Assembly: GCA_010645155.1 (NCBI GenBank)
Contig: CM021315.1
Location: forward strand, 1,194,782-1,258,781
Source of the DNA: Tigriopus japonicus
Lineage: Eukaryota; Arthropoda; Copepoda; Harpacticoida; Harpacticidae
DNA: 64,000 bases
Reading direction: 5' to 3'
Positions 54,374 through 64,000 of this stretch are shown one piece after another (position 1 is the first letter of the stretch; each line of letters begins with the position of its first letter). The notes under the pieces are model-generated. The model saw only the letters and a list, made by a program, of their open reading frames with translations. It did not search any database and was not told the DNA's origin. The position numbers and the translations under genes were made by a program.

Positions 54374-54836
54374 GTTTGAACAAGAAGCACGATAATCATG
54401 GAGTGGGAGGCTAGCACTGAGAATTATGATTTCCAGCAGAAACGAAACATTTGCGTTCTTCTGCAAATGAGACCTGGCTTGCATTGAGAAGAACACGTAT
54501 TTCAAATTTCAGCCCAATCGAATGTCGTAGTAAAAAGTTGTGCCTTCTCAACTATGTACTGAAGAGGGCAGAGAATGAATGAACTCGCCCTTTTGTGGTA
54601 AAACGATTACCACAAAAGGGCTAGTTCATTCATTCTCGGTAGGATTTGCACTGAACTTTGAGTGAGCATAACTTTTGTCTCCAACGTTCGATTGAGCTGA
54701 AAATTGAAATACGTATTCTTGTCAACATATGCAAGGTCTCATTTGCAGAAGAACGTAATTGAATTGTTCTTACTGGAAATCATTATTCTCATTGCTAGCT
54801 TTCAACTCCATGATTCTAGTGCTTCTTGGTTTGAAA
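54374..54836. repeat. Foldback element: inverted arms with a perfect central hairpin
   Basis: The left arm (about 54374-54601) and right arm (54607-54836) are inverted copies: CAAGAAGCAC, ATCATGGAGT, GAGAAT-ATGATTTCCAG and CTTCTGCAAATGAGACC appear in both. The centre is a 31-bp stem with one mismatch around a 5-base loop (54571-54637), containing GCCCTTTTGTGGTAA. A single related arm lies at 42240-42560. Confidence 0.75.
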
Positions 54837-55146
54837 CACCCTCCGCATGCACTTTTACGTAGATCTTGCGAGTGCCAGGAGTTTTCGGCAAATCGTTCGT
54901 TCTTCCCTTGCTTGATCTCGATGTTGTGCGCTTTTTGGCCCGTCTTCGCAGGCTGAAATTTAGAAGAAAAAAAAAACATTCTACATTATCACCTCATTTA
55001 GATTTGAGTGAGAGGATCTTCCTCAGTTATGTTTGCGATTCAATGCCATTAAGTTCAAATACATCGTGATAACACAGAAATTCCGGAAAAAATCGACCAA
55101 TAGTGCGTATTCCATTCAAGACACGAATCAAACATTCCCCATTATT

Positions 55147-55545
55147 ATGGAGGATTCGAGGAACATGACCTCCTTCTCTTACGCAAATCGAAAGACCAGC
55201 TTGAAAGAGCTACCATCTTATCGTGAACAGGCCTCACAGGCCCTCAATCGACAGGATGAATTACGCAAGATAAAAGAAAGGTTGTCGCTCAACCGTGATT
55301 TGCTCCACGGCGACCCTTCCTCCAAGCCTTGGCTTCGAAAAACGTCGCTTCCCGTGCGAAAATCCCCGGAACAATTGGAGCGAAGGCACAGGGAGGCTGC
55401 GGAATTTGAACCAACCCACTTGACGGGCACATACACAGCCACTCCGGCCCAAATTGTGTCCATGACAGAGGAGAGGATCCGCAATTTCTCGTCCCGAGGA
55501 ACCAGCGCCAGTCGGGAAAGTGACGAGATCCTAGACTTCTATTAA
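55147..55545 (+). CDS. Small charged protein of unknown function
   Basis: 132 residues from the first in-frame ATG (ATTATTATGG, with G at +4); the frame is open further upstream only from a non-ATG codon. The protein is hydrophilic and Arg/Ser/Glu-rich, with no signal peptide or membrane segment: a helical stretch (SYREQASQALNRQDELRKIK), a Pro/Lys region (PWLRKTSLPVRKSPEQLER) and an acidic end (SRESDEILDFY). Base composition is GC-richer than the flanks, as for coding exons here. It may be the last exon of a longer gene. AATAAA lies at 56004-56009, downstream. It converges on the NSE3 gene. I do not recognise a family. Confidence 0.6.
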   Translation: MEDSRNMTSFSYANRKTSLKELPSYREQASQALNRQDELRKIKERLSLNRDLLHGDPSSKPWLRKTSLPVRKSPEQLERRHREAAEFEPTHLTGTYTATPAQIVSMTEERIRNFSSRGTSASRESDEILDFY

Positions 55546-56485
55546 ACGTTTTCCGTAACATTAGATAGGCTTAAATTCACGTCAATCATATTAGACGCTC
55601 TGGAATGGTCACAAATCAATCCGAGTGTATGAATTGCGCTTCCGAGTCCTGACACTGTGAGTCGGAAGGATGTGATAAATCCAAAATTGAGCATCAATTG
55701 ATTGATTGCACTTTCACTTTTGAAAGGTGTTCAGTTGAGTTAAGCACAATATGTTGGAATTTGCCATTAGATCTTTTCCATTCCCGACTCATCTTGAACG
55801 GTAAAATTCCAAAATCGTTAAAGTCAACTTCGACGATCCATTTCAAGAGTTAAAAAAAAAAAGGAATAGTTTCGCTTTCAAAGTCTGCGATGTATGATTG
55901 GCGCTGATTTGACGCCCATTAATACTATGTAGAACCATGTTCGCCAATTGGTCACAATGATTGTGGTTCATCACAAATAAGCTATCATCTAATGAGATAT
56001 CAGAATAAATGTCAAGAGCAAATCCACCCCTCAATGTCAATCATGGGTGGTCGCCCACTGTTTTTCCTATTTTTCTATCACTGAAGAAGTGACGAGACCC
56101 AAATATAGCCGAGCAATTCGACCATTTCTGGTCAATGTCAAATGTCTGTCATGAGCACTCAGGCGTTCCAGGTCTTCTCGAGATCAATCGCAGTGTCGAA
56201 ACGGAGGGCCAGAACTCCCTTGAGATGGACGTGTGTCCGTCCGAATTGGGAGAAGTGTCTAAAATAGCTGACTTGAAGTCAAGCATCAAATTCTTGTGGA
56301 TCGATCTTCAAACCAGCTGTTACGATATCAGCCACCGGCGGAATACTTCGTACGTACGTATGTCCATCCATCCATGCACGCGATCATTTGTCTCTTCGTG
56401 TTTGGGTGGTTCAAGATTCAAAGTGGCATTGTTTGACGTTTTTCATGTAGGAGGTTGACGAGCTGACTGAATGGGGGCAGACAAG

Positions 56486-56522
<37 letters not shown>

Positions 56523-57040
56523 ACATTAGTGCGAAAGAAGTTTGTCGTCGTCTTTTTTTGTATTTGTTTTAATATCTCAAGTAGGGCTGCTTCATTTTTG
56601 GGGGGAATGCAGTAGGTTTCGGAACCATGTGCACGATAGATTATGAAATAGGAATACCTGGGGAAAGGCAATCGTTTTGGCCCTTCGAAAGAGAGCGGAA
56701 CACTACTTTTGCATCCGTCAACTATTCTCAAGGGTAGTGGGTTCGTCAATCATCGAACAAGTTTCTCAACAGGCTCAATCAAACTCTCAAGAATTAGCGG
56801 ATGTAAAGTTCGGGAATTTATTTAGCCCTCGTAGAAAACTTTCCCCCACAGAATACAGAGCCCTCATTTCCAGATTCCGGAAAAAAGACGCTCACAAACT
56901 TTTCGAGGACGTAGTTGAGGACTTGGATGGATGTGGAAGAAACAAAAGAAGATATTTCAGGCAGGCGGGATATCATTATTGAAAGACTTCCCGTTTGGAT
57001 TCCAACATTGCTCGACAAGCTAGTTGGCATTATCACTGTT
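55546..57040. other. Intergenic stretch between two convergent genes
   Basis: A minus-strand AATAAA at 56817-56822 is a plausible poly(A) signal for the NSE3 gene, about 220 bp past its stop. A CAT triplet run lies at 56485-56523. Other frames show no domain. Confidence 0.45.
56485..56523. repeat. (CAT)n microsatellite
   Basis: About twelve perfect ATC/CAT triplets; it encodes only a chance poly-Asp run on the minus strand. Confidence 0.95.
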
Positions 57041-57235
57041 TTAAGCTTGGGTTTGGAATGCACCTTCGCCCTCCAGCTTGACCACTTTGTTGTATTGGAG
57101 CCTGAAATTCGTGGCACTGCATCCATACAAATTGGCAATGACTGTTAACATGGCACTCTTCTTGATTTCCACCTCGGCTCGAGGACCCCATCGGATTTCA
57201 TAGTTGGGTTGTTCGGGATCCGGGCTATCGTCCAA
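57041..57235 (-). CDS. Nse3: NSE3/MAGE exon 2
   Basis: 64 codons plus stop: LDDSPDPEQPNYEIRWGPRA, then the last helices of the MAGE domain (AMLTVIANLYG, NFRLQYNKVV). It looks orphaned unless joined with exon 1, but frame, phase and domain continuity agree. Confidence 0.88.
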   Translation of the reverse strand: MDDSPDPEQPNYEIRWGPRAEVEIKKSAMLTVIANLYGCSATNFRLQYNKVVKLEGEGAFQTQA

Positions 57236-60200
57236 CTATAAAGGAAGCCAAAATATACTATGTACATATGTTCAGACCAAAAGTGATATGCTTTCATTGC
57301 TCCGTCGTAAACGGGTCATTAGTGAAGAAAGAGAGTAATTGCGAGGAATTGGGCGCGCATATTCCATCAAATTATCATAGCAGGTTACGTCCACCTGGGG
57401 CCTAATTATCTCCCTCTTGAACCCGTCTTTTCTCAAGTCACAGTCAAGTGAAATTGGCCATCAACCTCATTCACGTTGCCAACATTTATTGGGGATCTCG
57501 ATCAAGAAACACCTGTGATACACATTTGGGGGCCTATGAGGCATCTTCACAAGGGCCAAAAAACTGGTCGCTGCTCATGATCGAAACGGGAGATGGGAGA
57601 TACATACATTATTGAGGGCGGAATTCTCATGGTTGCGTAACGTATTTGAGTTTTAAAGACCCACACACTAGTTTCGGCTATATTCACGGCGCACAAATTC
57701 CATGAGGCTGGCATTTGAGAAACCTCAAAGAAATAAAAAATGCCCAAAAATGACAAGGACTAGAACTTGTTAAAAGAGCTTTCCGTCTTGTCATCCGCGA
57801 CGAGTCGAGCAATTTCCAAATACGCTAGCATCGAAAGTGCCTTAAAAAGTATTAGCCTTAACTTCTCGCCCTCACTTTAAGGTTTCATTTAATATGACCT
57901 GTGGAAGCAAAACTTAAGCAAGACTTAAAATTTGACCCCTGGCACAATTGCTCATTCTTGAAGCATAAAGGTTTGGTCAAAGGTTATGAATGATTATTGA
58001 TTGCGAACCCGATTGGGAAATCAAGAACTAGGGAGGAGAGAGACAGAAAACCCCAGAACAGAAAGCGCAACGGCGCATTTTTTTTCTTTAAATTTCAATT
58101 CCAAAAAGGGTAGACAGAGTAGGCCATGACTGTAGCAATGTTGTTGATGAGACTGGCATTGATAGCCAGGATAACCGACTGGAGGATCTGGTAGTCACAA
58201 ATTAAGATGCTTTTGAGGCCATCAAGAGCTTAAAGCTCTCGAGTTCTCCTGGACCTGATGGTGTGACATCTCAATTTCTGATGAAATGTTCACAGATTCT
58301 TGCCCCTGTTTTCTCCTTTTTGATGCGTTGCATCTTGGATTAGGGCAGGTTTTCGTCTTCTCAATAAAGTAGCTCATGTCATTCCAATTTTTAAGGGCGG
58401 AGATAAGTCACTCCCTAGTAATTACAGGCCCATTTCTCTGACTTTCAGTATTGCAAAGGTCTTTGAGAAGATCATGAATTCCAAGCTTGTTGACTATTTG
58501 GAGGCCCATGATATCATTCCCCTAGGGCAGCACGCGTTTCGAGCCCATTTTAGTACAGTAACCCAATTGGTTGATCATATTGAGGAGATCATTGGAGGGC
58601 TCGAAAGTCACGAGTCAGTTGATGTAATCTATCTTGACTTTGCCTAGGCCTTTGATAAGGTAGATCATGGTCTTTTGCTTGATCAACTCAAAGAGTTTGG
58701 GATCCAGGGTACGGTCCTGAATTGGATTGGCAGTTTCATGAGTGATAGGAAGCAAATAGTCAAGGTTGAAGGATCATTTAGTGGCACGTATGATGTCAAG
58801 TCAGGTGTTCCACAAGGTTCAATCTAAGGTCCGCTCCTGTTTATTCTCTTTATTGCTCCTCTCCAGAAGTTTAGAACAAAAGCCAGTATTTCTTCATATG
58901 CTGATGACACAAAATTAGTTTGTGGAAGGAAGGAAGGGTCAGGACTCAAAGTCTACTCTTGGGTTGGCGAGAGTAATATGGCATTGAGCGGGATGAAATT
59001 CCGCACAATGACGTATGGGGTGTCAAAATTAGATGTTCCGCTCAAAAACAATGGAGGTGGTGCTATTGAGCAGGTTTCTTCGTCCATGAGGGATTTAGGA
59101 GTTGTCGTCCAAGATGATGGAAAGTTTGATGAGCATATCCAGTTGAAAGTGGGGACGTCATTTCAAACGTGCGGCTGGATCTATCGCACTTTCAAGTCCA
59201 GAGAGAGCTTTACGATGCTAACTCAGTACAAGTCGATTCTTCAACCGCATCTTGAATATGCCTCCCCCATTTGGGCTCCAATGAGTTCAGCAGGTTTGCA
59301 AAAGGTCGAGCAGGTCCAAAGATATTTCACTAGGAACATCACAGGAATGAGAGAGCTCTCGTATTGGGAGAGTCTCCAGAAGTTAGGGCTGTACAGTACT
59401 CAGAGAAGGTATGAAAGGTATCTGATACTGTATGTTTTCAAGAGCATTCATGGGCTCTGTCCTAACCCAGGATTTGAGATCAGTTGTAGTGATCGTAGAG
59501 GTTTTACTTGCCTTTTGAGAGCACCTCCAAATCCAAGGGAATCGAGGCTAGTTCGAACAATGAAGTCCTCCTCTCTTCTCTATCGGGCTCCTTCATTGTT
59601 CAATTTGTTGCCTATTTGCCTTCGTCGGGAATATGTAGGAGCTGATCCTCTAACAGCATTTCAGGCAGGATTGGACGAATTTTTAAAAACTATTCCTGAC
59701 CAACCCATTATACAGGGGTTGTATAGATCTGCTAACACTAACTCATTGGTCGATCAAATTTCATATAAATAATAATTATAGACACTATATCAATGATTAA
59801 CTCAATTAACGAATAGAAGATTTGCAGTTGAGGTATTCCAAAAAAATAACAAAAAACTTCATCAGTATAAAAGTGTGGAAGGCTCAATTTTTTTAAAAAC
59901 GTTGTGTCCCTGTTTAAGTTCGATAATTTACCAATCATGATGTCAAAATTGTTATTTTTTCTTTCATCTCTTCTGTCAAACTGAGATTGAAACAAGCTCC
60001 TAAGCTTTGTAATGGAGATATAAATGCATGCACTTGTAATGTCAATTTGTGGGTGTTAATGACTATTTTTAAAAGCTATTATTTTAGTCATTGTCAGGTT
60101 TTTATGTTGTAAAAGTAAGCTTATAAGGTTATATAAAGGTGATGTAAACTCTTCTAGTAGTTTCCAGTATTTTTTATCGTTTCTTGAGCCATTTTTTGAG

Positions 60201-63200
60201 TCTCAATATAAAAAAAATCTCGATATAAGCAACATTTTGCCGCTGACAGAAAAGTTGCTTTTAACGACATTTGACTGCATATTCATATCCCCCACTAGAA
60301 CTAAATCAAAGTAACCTTTATTTGATTTCATTGAACCAAATGTCCCAGATTAATTGTTCATTTTTACGAGTATAGTAACAAGATATTTTTGTCCTAAAGG
60401 GTACAAAAAAATATTTATTTGCTTCAATGATCACTTTTCTTTGCAAATTTTACCCTCCTCCTAGAAATGCTCTCTTTATTTTTTTTGTTTGACATTAAAT
60501 CTTGGCGCAAAAGCCATCATTGCATGATGCAGACTCATATTTGTGAAATTGGTTTGAGAACATTGTGGATAGTTTCTTGCCCAACCGAAACCGTAAAATT
60601 GCAAGAATGTAATTGACTACATTTGTGCTCTTGATTGATCACAAACGTAAAAAACATAATTCAAAAACAACACTTTTCTAGATATTTTTTGTTTGGGACG
60701 AGCGAGCTCAAGCACTCCCTCTGAGAGTGACATGCTGAGCATATGTAAGGAAAACATTTGCTATCATTTATTTCAATGATGAAGTTTGAGCATTGAAGGA
60801 CTCCATTGGTTTGAATAATAAGGAAGATTTGGTAACTGTAAAGTTGGTAAGTGTATTTGCGTTTTTGGTCGGTTCTTGGTGATACGACGTGCCTAAATAT
60901 CTGCTCAATGCCAAGTCTTGTGGTTAAGATTTAGGGTTTTTAAATAGTAAATTGGTTCCACGCTCCAAAATCTACAGGGTTCATACCTGAATTGAGGGGC
61001 CTCGATTACGAGGAAAGAGTCACTGCCCTTGGGATCTCCACATTGGCAGAAAAGAGAAGGATGGATGATCTGATACAATGCTACAGATTCTGGACAAATA
61101 TTGACTTTTCTCCAAAGGACTTGTTCACCCTTGACTAAAAGAAAGAGATGCAAACAAGAAGCAGTAATACTAGGTGGGGTGAAAAGTAACCTCCTTGACC
61201 GACAAAATGCAATCCTACAGCAAAATATACTTATAGTGCTTTGAAGTACGTTCATATTTAGGCATACGTTTCAAATTTCAATGGAGTATTGCCCCTTATT
61301 TTGTTTTGACAGCTCATTGATGATGACGTGTTTGGCATCATGTCGAAAATGGATCAACACGGTTTTCATTTAGTCTTAAAACAATATTTTATACTAAGTA
61401 AAATGGCGAAGGAAGCAAAAGAAAAGTTTGATAAATGTAATGAGATAAATGCTCCGTCAGATCATACCATTAAATATTAGTTTTGCCACTTTCGTGGTCT
61501 CCAAAACTTCACTACCGATCAAAGACGTTGTCGAAGGCCCTCGGAAACAATTACTTATGAAAATGAAAAAAGTTCAGTATAGGCTTAACGTTAGCTATCA
61601 GCTCACGCACCTTCACTTTCCGGTCAGCCAGCCCCATTTCATACACTTTTTTGACGTTTTCATCCTTAAAATCATCAGATTCATTTTCAGCATGATACTA
61701 AACACGTCAACATCAATGAGCTCTCAAATCAAAATGAAGGGCAATAATCCATTGAAATTTGAAACTTATGCCTAAATATGAATGAACTACAAGGCATTAT
61801 AAGCATATTTTGCAATAGGATTGCATTTTGTCGGTCAAGGAGGTTACTTTTCACCCCACCTAGTAAAATGAACTTTTGTGTCCAAAGATCAAGGTTGAAC
61901 TTAAGAGCAAATTTCCTCAGTCAGAGAAGTGTTAAGGAATGGAACAAACTTCCTGTAGAAATTCAACAAGCCCCAAACTTACTTTCTTTTAAGAATCTAG
62001 TCAAAGAAATGCAATAGAATTTACATACTTGACTTAACCATATCCTGTTATACACATTGTGTCTTTAGGATGAAACATATACCATACCATATTGAAGGTT
62101 TATTAAAAGGTTCATGGGATCGCGTTTTGGCGCGAAAGAGACTTGATCCTAAAATTGACCTTGCACTTTCCACCAGAAAAAGAAGCCACATCTGACATCA
62201 AGGATCCCTGTTGTTAGTAATTTGTCGAATATTTTTATCCAATAACATGATTATAGAGTTTTTAAACCTTCAAAAATCAAGCCTGTGTCTTTTCTTTTCC
62301 TCTAAAATCTCCCAAATGATAGAAATCTGAAGGAAGGTCAATTTTGAGATCAAGTTCCCTCTATATGAATTATAGTCATACCCAATTGTTGGAGAAATGT
62401 TGGAAGTAACAATAACAAAAATATGATTGCTGTTTATGCAATTTGCTGACTCCATGATAAGAACTTCTTGACTTATGTGGAACATATTGACGGTGAATCC
62501 CTTCTTTTCTTGCTAATTGAATTTAAGACTCTATTAAAGAAGTGATCCCTATGAGAAATTGTTAATAAACAAAAGTTCTAGATGAAAGTAATTAAAACTA
62601 TTTGCAAAAAAAACGTTTCGATATAAAGCCTCTGATTATCCGAAACTGGCAATTACACCTGCGAGGTTTAAAGAGGCCAACCTTGCCGGTAAGAAGGGCT
62701 TAGTTCTCGTGAAGGGGGAACTGACACTTCATCCAATTGATATAGGGGTGTTACTCACCTTTTTGACCTCCAAGTAGTGTTGCCTCTGAGCCCACTCCTT
62801 GAACACCAGGTCCCGAATACTGCCAAACCAATCCGGATGGACGGACGAGTCGGATGAGAGATGCGGAGGTAGACTCCGGCGACCTTGACTGGCCTCCAAT
62901 TCGGCGCCCCCCGTCTGTCGGTCGGATAGGCCCAATTTACGCAAGAACTGGAACAAGACGTCATCGCGCAAGACGTCATTGGACATGAAAATGAGCCCCA
63001 AGACCACGTGCAGTAGGCCCAACTGGGCCGTTTCCCGGTCGGAGAATCGCAAATGTCCGCCGGCGGCCAATTGGCCCGGGTCCTCGCCCACTTTATTGAC
63101 CACGAAGAAGGTGCCTTTTTTGCGCTCGTGCTCGACCAAAGCCAAGCCAAACACGGCCAAGAGTTGAGCTTGAGCGCCACGCCACACCTCCTCCTGAAAA

Positions 63201-63559
63201 GGCCGCGGCTGCCCGCTTAAATGGACGGCCTGGAAGAGGGCGCTCTTCTTTAGAGGCGCCCGGCGGCCTTCCTGCGTCAACACGTAGAACACCGCGTCTG
63301 ACACGAGCTTGGCACGATCCTCGTCATTCAAGCCCTTGAACGAAGACGGCCTCAGAGCGCCGATCCCCGTTGCCCTTGACCTTGCCGTCGACGACGACGA
63401 CGAGGACGCATTCAAGGGCGTGCTTTCCACTGCGGCTGCAGCGGTCGAGAGACGCGAGTCGGAATCGGATTCCCCGGACGACGAGGATTCTTCCGAAGAG
63501 GAGCACGCCATTGGGCTGACCACGGTTCGGGAACGGGCGGAACGCGAGTTCTGGGACAT
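57041..63559 (-). CDS. Nse3: MAGE-family protein, NSE3-like subunit of the SMC5/6 complex
   Basis: Two exons, 63559-62759 and 57235-57041, joined by a 5.5-kb GT-AG intron in phase 0 (AAAAAG/GTGAGT; TTTATAG/TTGGAC), giving 331 residues. An N-terminal Ser/Ala-rich tail (about 1-80) precedes the MAGE homology domain. Winged helix A spans about 85-160 (DAVFYVLTQEGRRAPLKKS, LLAVFGLALVEHERKKGTFF) and winged helix B follows (LGLLHVVLGLIFMSNDVLRD, FQFLRKLGL, HPDWFGSIRDLVFKEWAQR). The second exon supplies the diagnostic YEIRWGPRAEVEI (compare FLWGPRAHAE in the family). NSE3 binds the NSE1 RING ligase and NSE4 and helps load SMC5/6 on DNA for repair. The ATG at 63559 is the first true one; the frame extends upstream from TTG only. 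The intron carries three mobile elements. Confidence 0.9.
57236..58096. other. NSE3 intron, left part
   Basis: No feature recognised before the RT copy D begins. Confidence 0.4.
58097..59807 (+). mobile_element. Non-LTR retrotransposon copy D (in the NSE3 intron)
   Basis: 5'-truncated copy of the same family as 4036-7512, antisense to the host gene. It covers the pre-RT linker, RT and C-terminal region, ending soon after LVDQISYK. Defects: TAG at 58645-58647 in LDFA-AFDKV and a 4-bp GGAA expansion at about 58923-58938 (both shared with copy C), a private TAA in the QGSI-GPL motif near 58825, and a private 25-bp deletion near 58950. Confidence 0.87.
58978..59772 (+). pseudogene. Reverse transcriptase C-terminal frame of copy D
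   Basis: 264 residues from MALSGMKFRT to NSLVDQISYK: thumb and C-terminal region with TGMRELSYWESLQKLGLYST and LPICLRREYVGADPLTA. The catalytic YADD lies upstream at about 58900 in another phase because of the 4-bp expansion and a 25-bp deletion. Confidence 0.85.
59808..60949. other. NSE3 intron, middle part
   Basis: AT-rich; no gene or repeat recognised. Confidence 0.4.
60950..62016 (+). mobile_element. Second non-LTR family: 3' RT fragment split by a mariner derivative
   Basis: 60990-61160 encodes FIPELRGLDYEERVTALGIS and TLAEKRRMDDLIQCYRFW, the YEERL...RR..DLI..Y block found near the C-terminus of many non-LTR polymerases. 61867-62016 encodes LRANFLSQRSVKEWNKLPVE, the following block. 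They flank the mariner derivative at 61169-61863. The family differs from copies A-D. A TAA precedes the insertion, so it is a dead fragment. Confidence 0.75.
61167..61865. mobile_element. Mariner deletion derivative (695 bp)
   Basis: The element is 61169-61863. The ends CTAGGTGGGGTGAAAAGTAA and its reverse complement extend into inverted repeats of about 120 bp (through GACCGACAAAATGCAATCC). TA lies on both sides (61167-61168, 61864-61865). The interior, read on the plus strand from about 61370, keeps a mariner-like N-terminus: LVLKQYFILSKMAKEAKEKF, then APSDHTIKY and, after a stop, FCHFRGLQNFTTDQRR. The catalytic domain is missing. Confidence 0.8.
62017..62758. other. NSE3 intron, right part
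   Basis: No feature recognised except the splice donor at its right edge (minus strand). Confidence 0.4.
62759..63559 (-). CDS. Nse3: NSE3/MAGE exon 1
   Basis: 267 codons: low-complexity N-terminus and most of the MAGE domain, through QRQHYLEVKK at the splice donor. Strongly GC-rich compared with its intron. Confidence 0.9.
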
Positions 63560-63582
63560 GACAATGGAAATGGAGCGAGTAG

Positions 63583-63612
63583 CTTCTTGCTTGCTTGCTT
63601 GCTTGCTTGCTC
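63583..63612. repeat. (CTTG)n microsatellite in the NSE3 leader
   Basis: About six CTTG units, 25-50 bp upstream of the NSE3 ATG, so probably within its 5' UTR or core promoter. Confidence 0.85.
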
Positions 63613-63689
63613 GGTCAAGGCCAGGCAACCTTTTTCTCAATCGGTCAGTCTGTCATTCGGACGTTTTCTGTAGCGGTGGGCGAGAAGCC

Positions 63690-63960
63690 GGGGTCGAAGT
63701 CGAAGTGTCGACACCGTCACCGACTTTCTGAATCTTCCTTCTGTCAAGATACAGTAACTCTTTTCAAACAAATTTCAAAAGAACATTTGTTGTGCTTTCA
63801 AAGAATTTTAGATTCCGAATTCTAATAAAAAAGACTGGTTTCGGTGTCGTTATCGCTGTCAGTGTCGACACCACGGTGTCGATGGGAAACTTCGGCACCA
63901 GTGTCAGTGTCGGCGTCGGTGTCGAGGGAAAGTTGCCGGTGTCACCCATCCCTAGTTTTG
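63690..63960. repeat. GTGTCG-rich repeat region
   Basis: Many copies of GTGTCG/GTGTCAGTGTCGG-type units in both orientations near 63695-63725 and 63838-63945, ending GGTGTCACCCATCCCTAG. That last form resembles a transposon end; the matching left end was not placed. Confidence 0.55.
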
Positions 63961-64000
63961 GGCAGGTTTGTTTACCGGTACATTTTGACCAGCGTGACCA

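Noticed and set aside
56411..56749. Frame with a poly-Asp run
   Set aside because: It is the translation of the (CAT)n microsatellite; flanking parts have no domain or supporting context.
63309..63731. Plus-strand frame of 140 codons opposite NSE3 exon 1
   Set aside because: It is a shadow of the GC-rich, Ser/Asp-rich part of NSE3.

Overview
The window is eukaryotic nuclear DNA from a draft assembly (one run of 296 Ns at 52610-52905). GT-AG introns, a GluN2-type NMDA receptor, a BTB zinc-finger gene, an NSE3/MAGE gene, the arthropod-type TTAGG motif, and maT/mariner, hAT-like, Ty3/gypsy and jockey/CR1-like elements all point to an arthropod. A small-genome crustacean such as a copepod is my best guess, but that is inference.

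Host genes. On the minus strand at the left edge a TTC32-like TPR gene (1844-2224) lies 95 bp upstream of an intronless BTB + eight C2H2 finger gene (393-1748). The centre holds a four-exon, minus-strand NMDA receptor GluN2 gene (29165-39102, 1096 aa by my splice model). Just upstream, same strand, is a two-exon small secreted protein gene with its own TATA box (40252-41030). On the right, a small plus-strand gene of unknown function (55147-55545) converges on a two-exon MAGE/NSE3 gene (57041-63559, minus) of the SMC5/6 complex. All splice junctions were placed by hand from frame and GT-AG signals.

Mobile DNA fills most of the rest. 4036-7512: a non-LTR reverse transcriptase element carrying a maT-type mariner (DD37D), which itself carries an LTR-element fragment. 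10182-10715: Tc1/mariner-type deletion derivative. 13037-15485: Ty3/gypsy element with gag and RT but no protease. 16313-22831: P-element/THAP-like remnants on either side of a Ty3/gypsy element with 115-bp LTRs (17506-21507), which is itself split by a 636-bp TA-flanked inverted-repeat element. 22892-25043: two copies of an inverted-repeat element that carries a tRNA-like segment and an internal TTAGG array; the second copy is split by a hAT-like element full of short repeats. 30988-33869, inside the NMDA receptor intron: a 2.9-kb element with two 1010-bp inverted arms, 6-bp target duplications and AG...CT ends, suggestive of a non-autonomous Polinton/Maverick. 44732-47848 and 58097-59807: two more copies of the reverse transcriptase family, sharing the same nonsense and frameshift mutations. 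60950-62016: a different non-LTR 3' end split by a mariner derivative, inside the NSE3 intron.

Several insertions can be removed on paper at their target duplications so that the interrupted reading frame is restored. This gives firm boundaries and a relative order of events without any database. No prokaryotic features, CRISPR arrays or canonical rRNA/tRNA genes were found.
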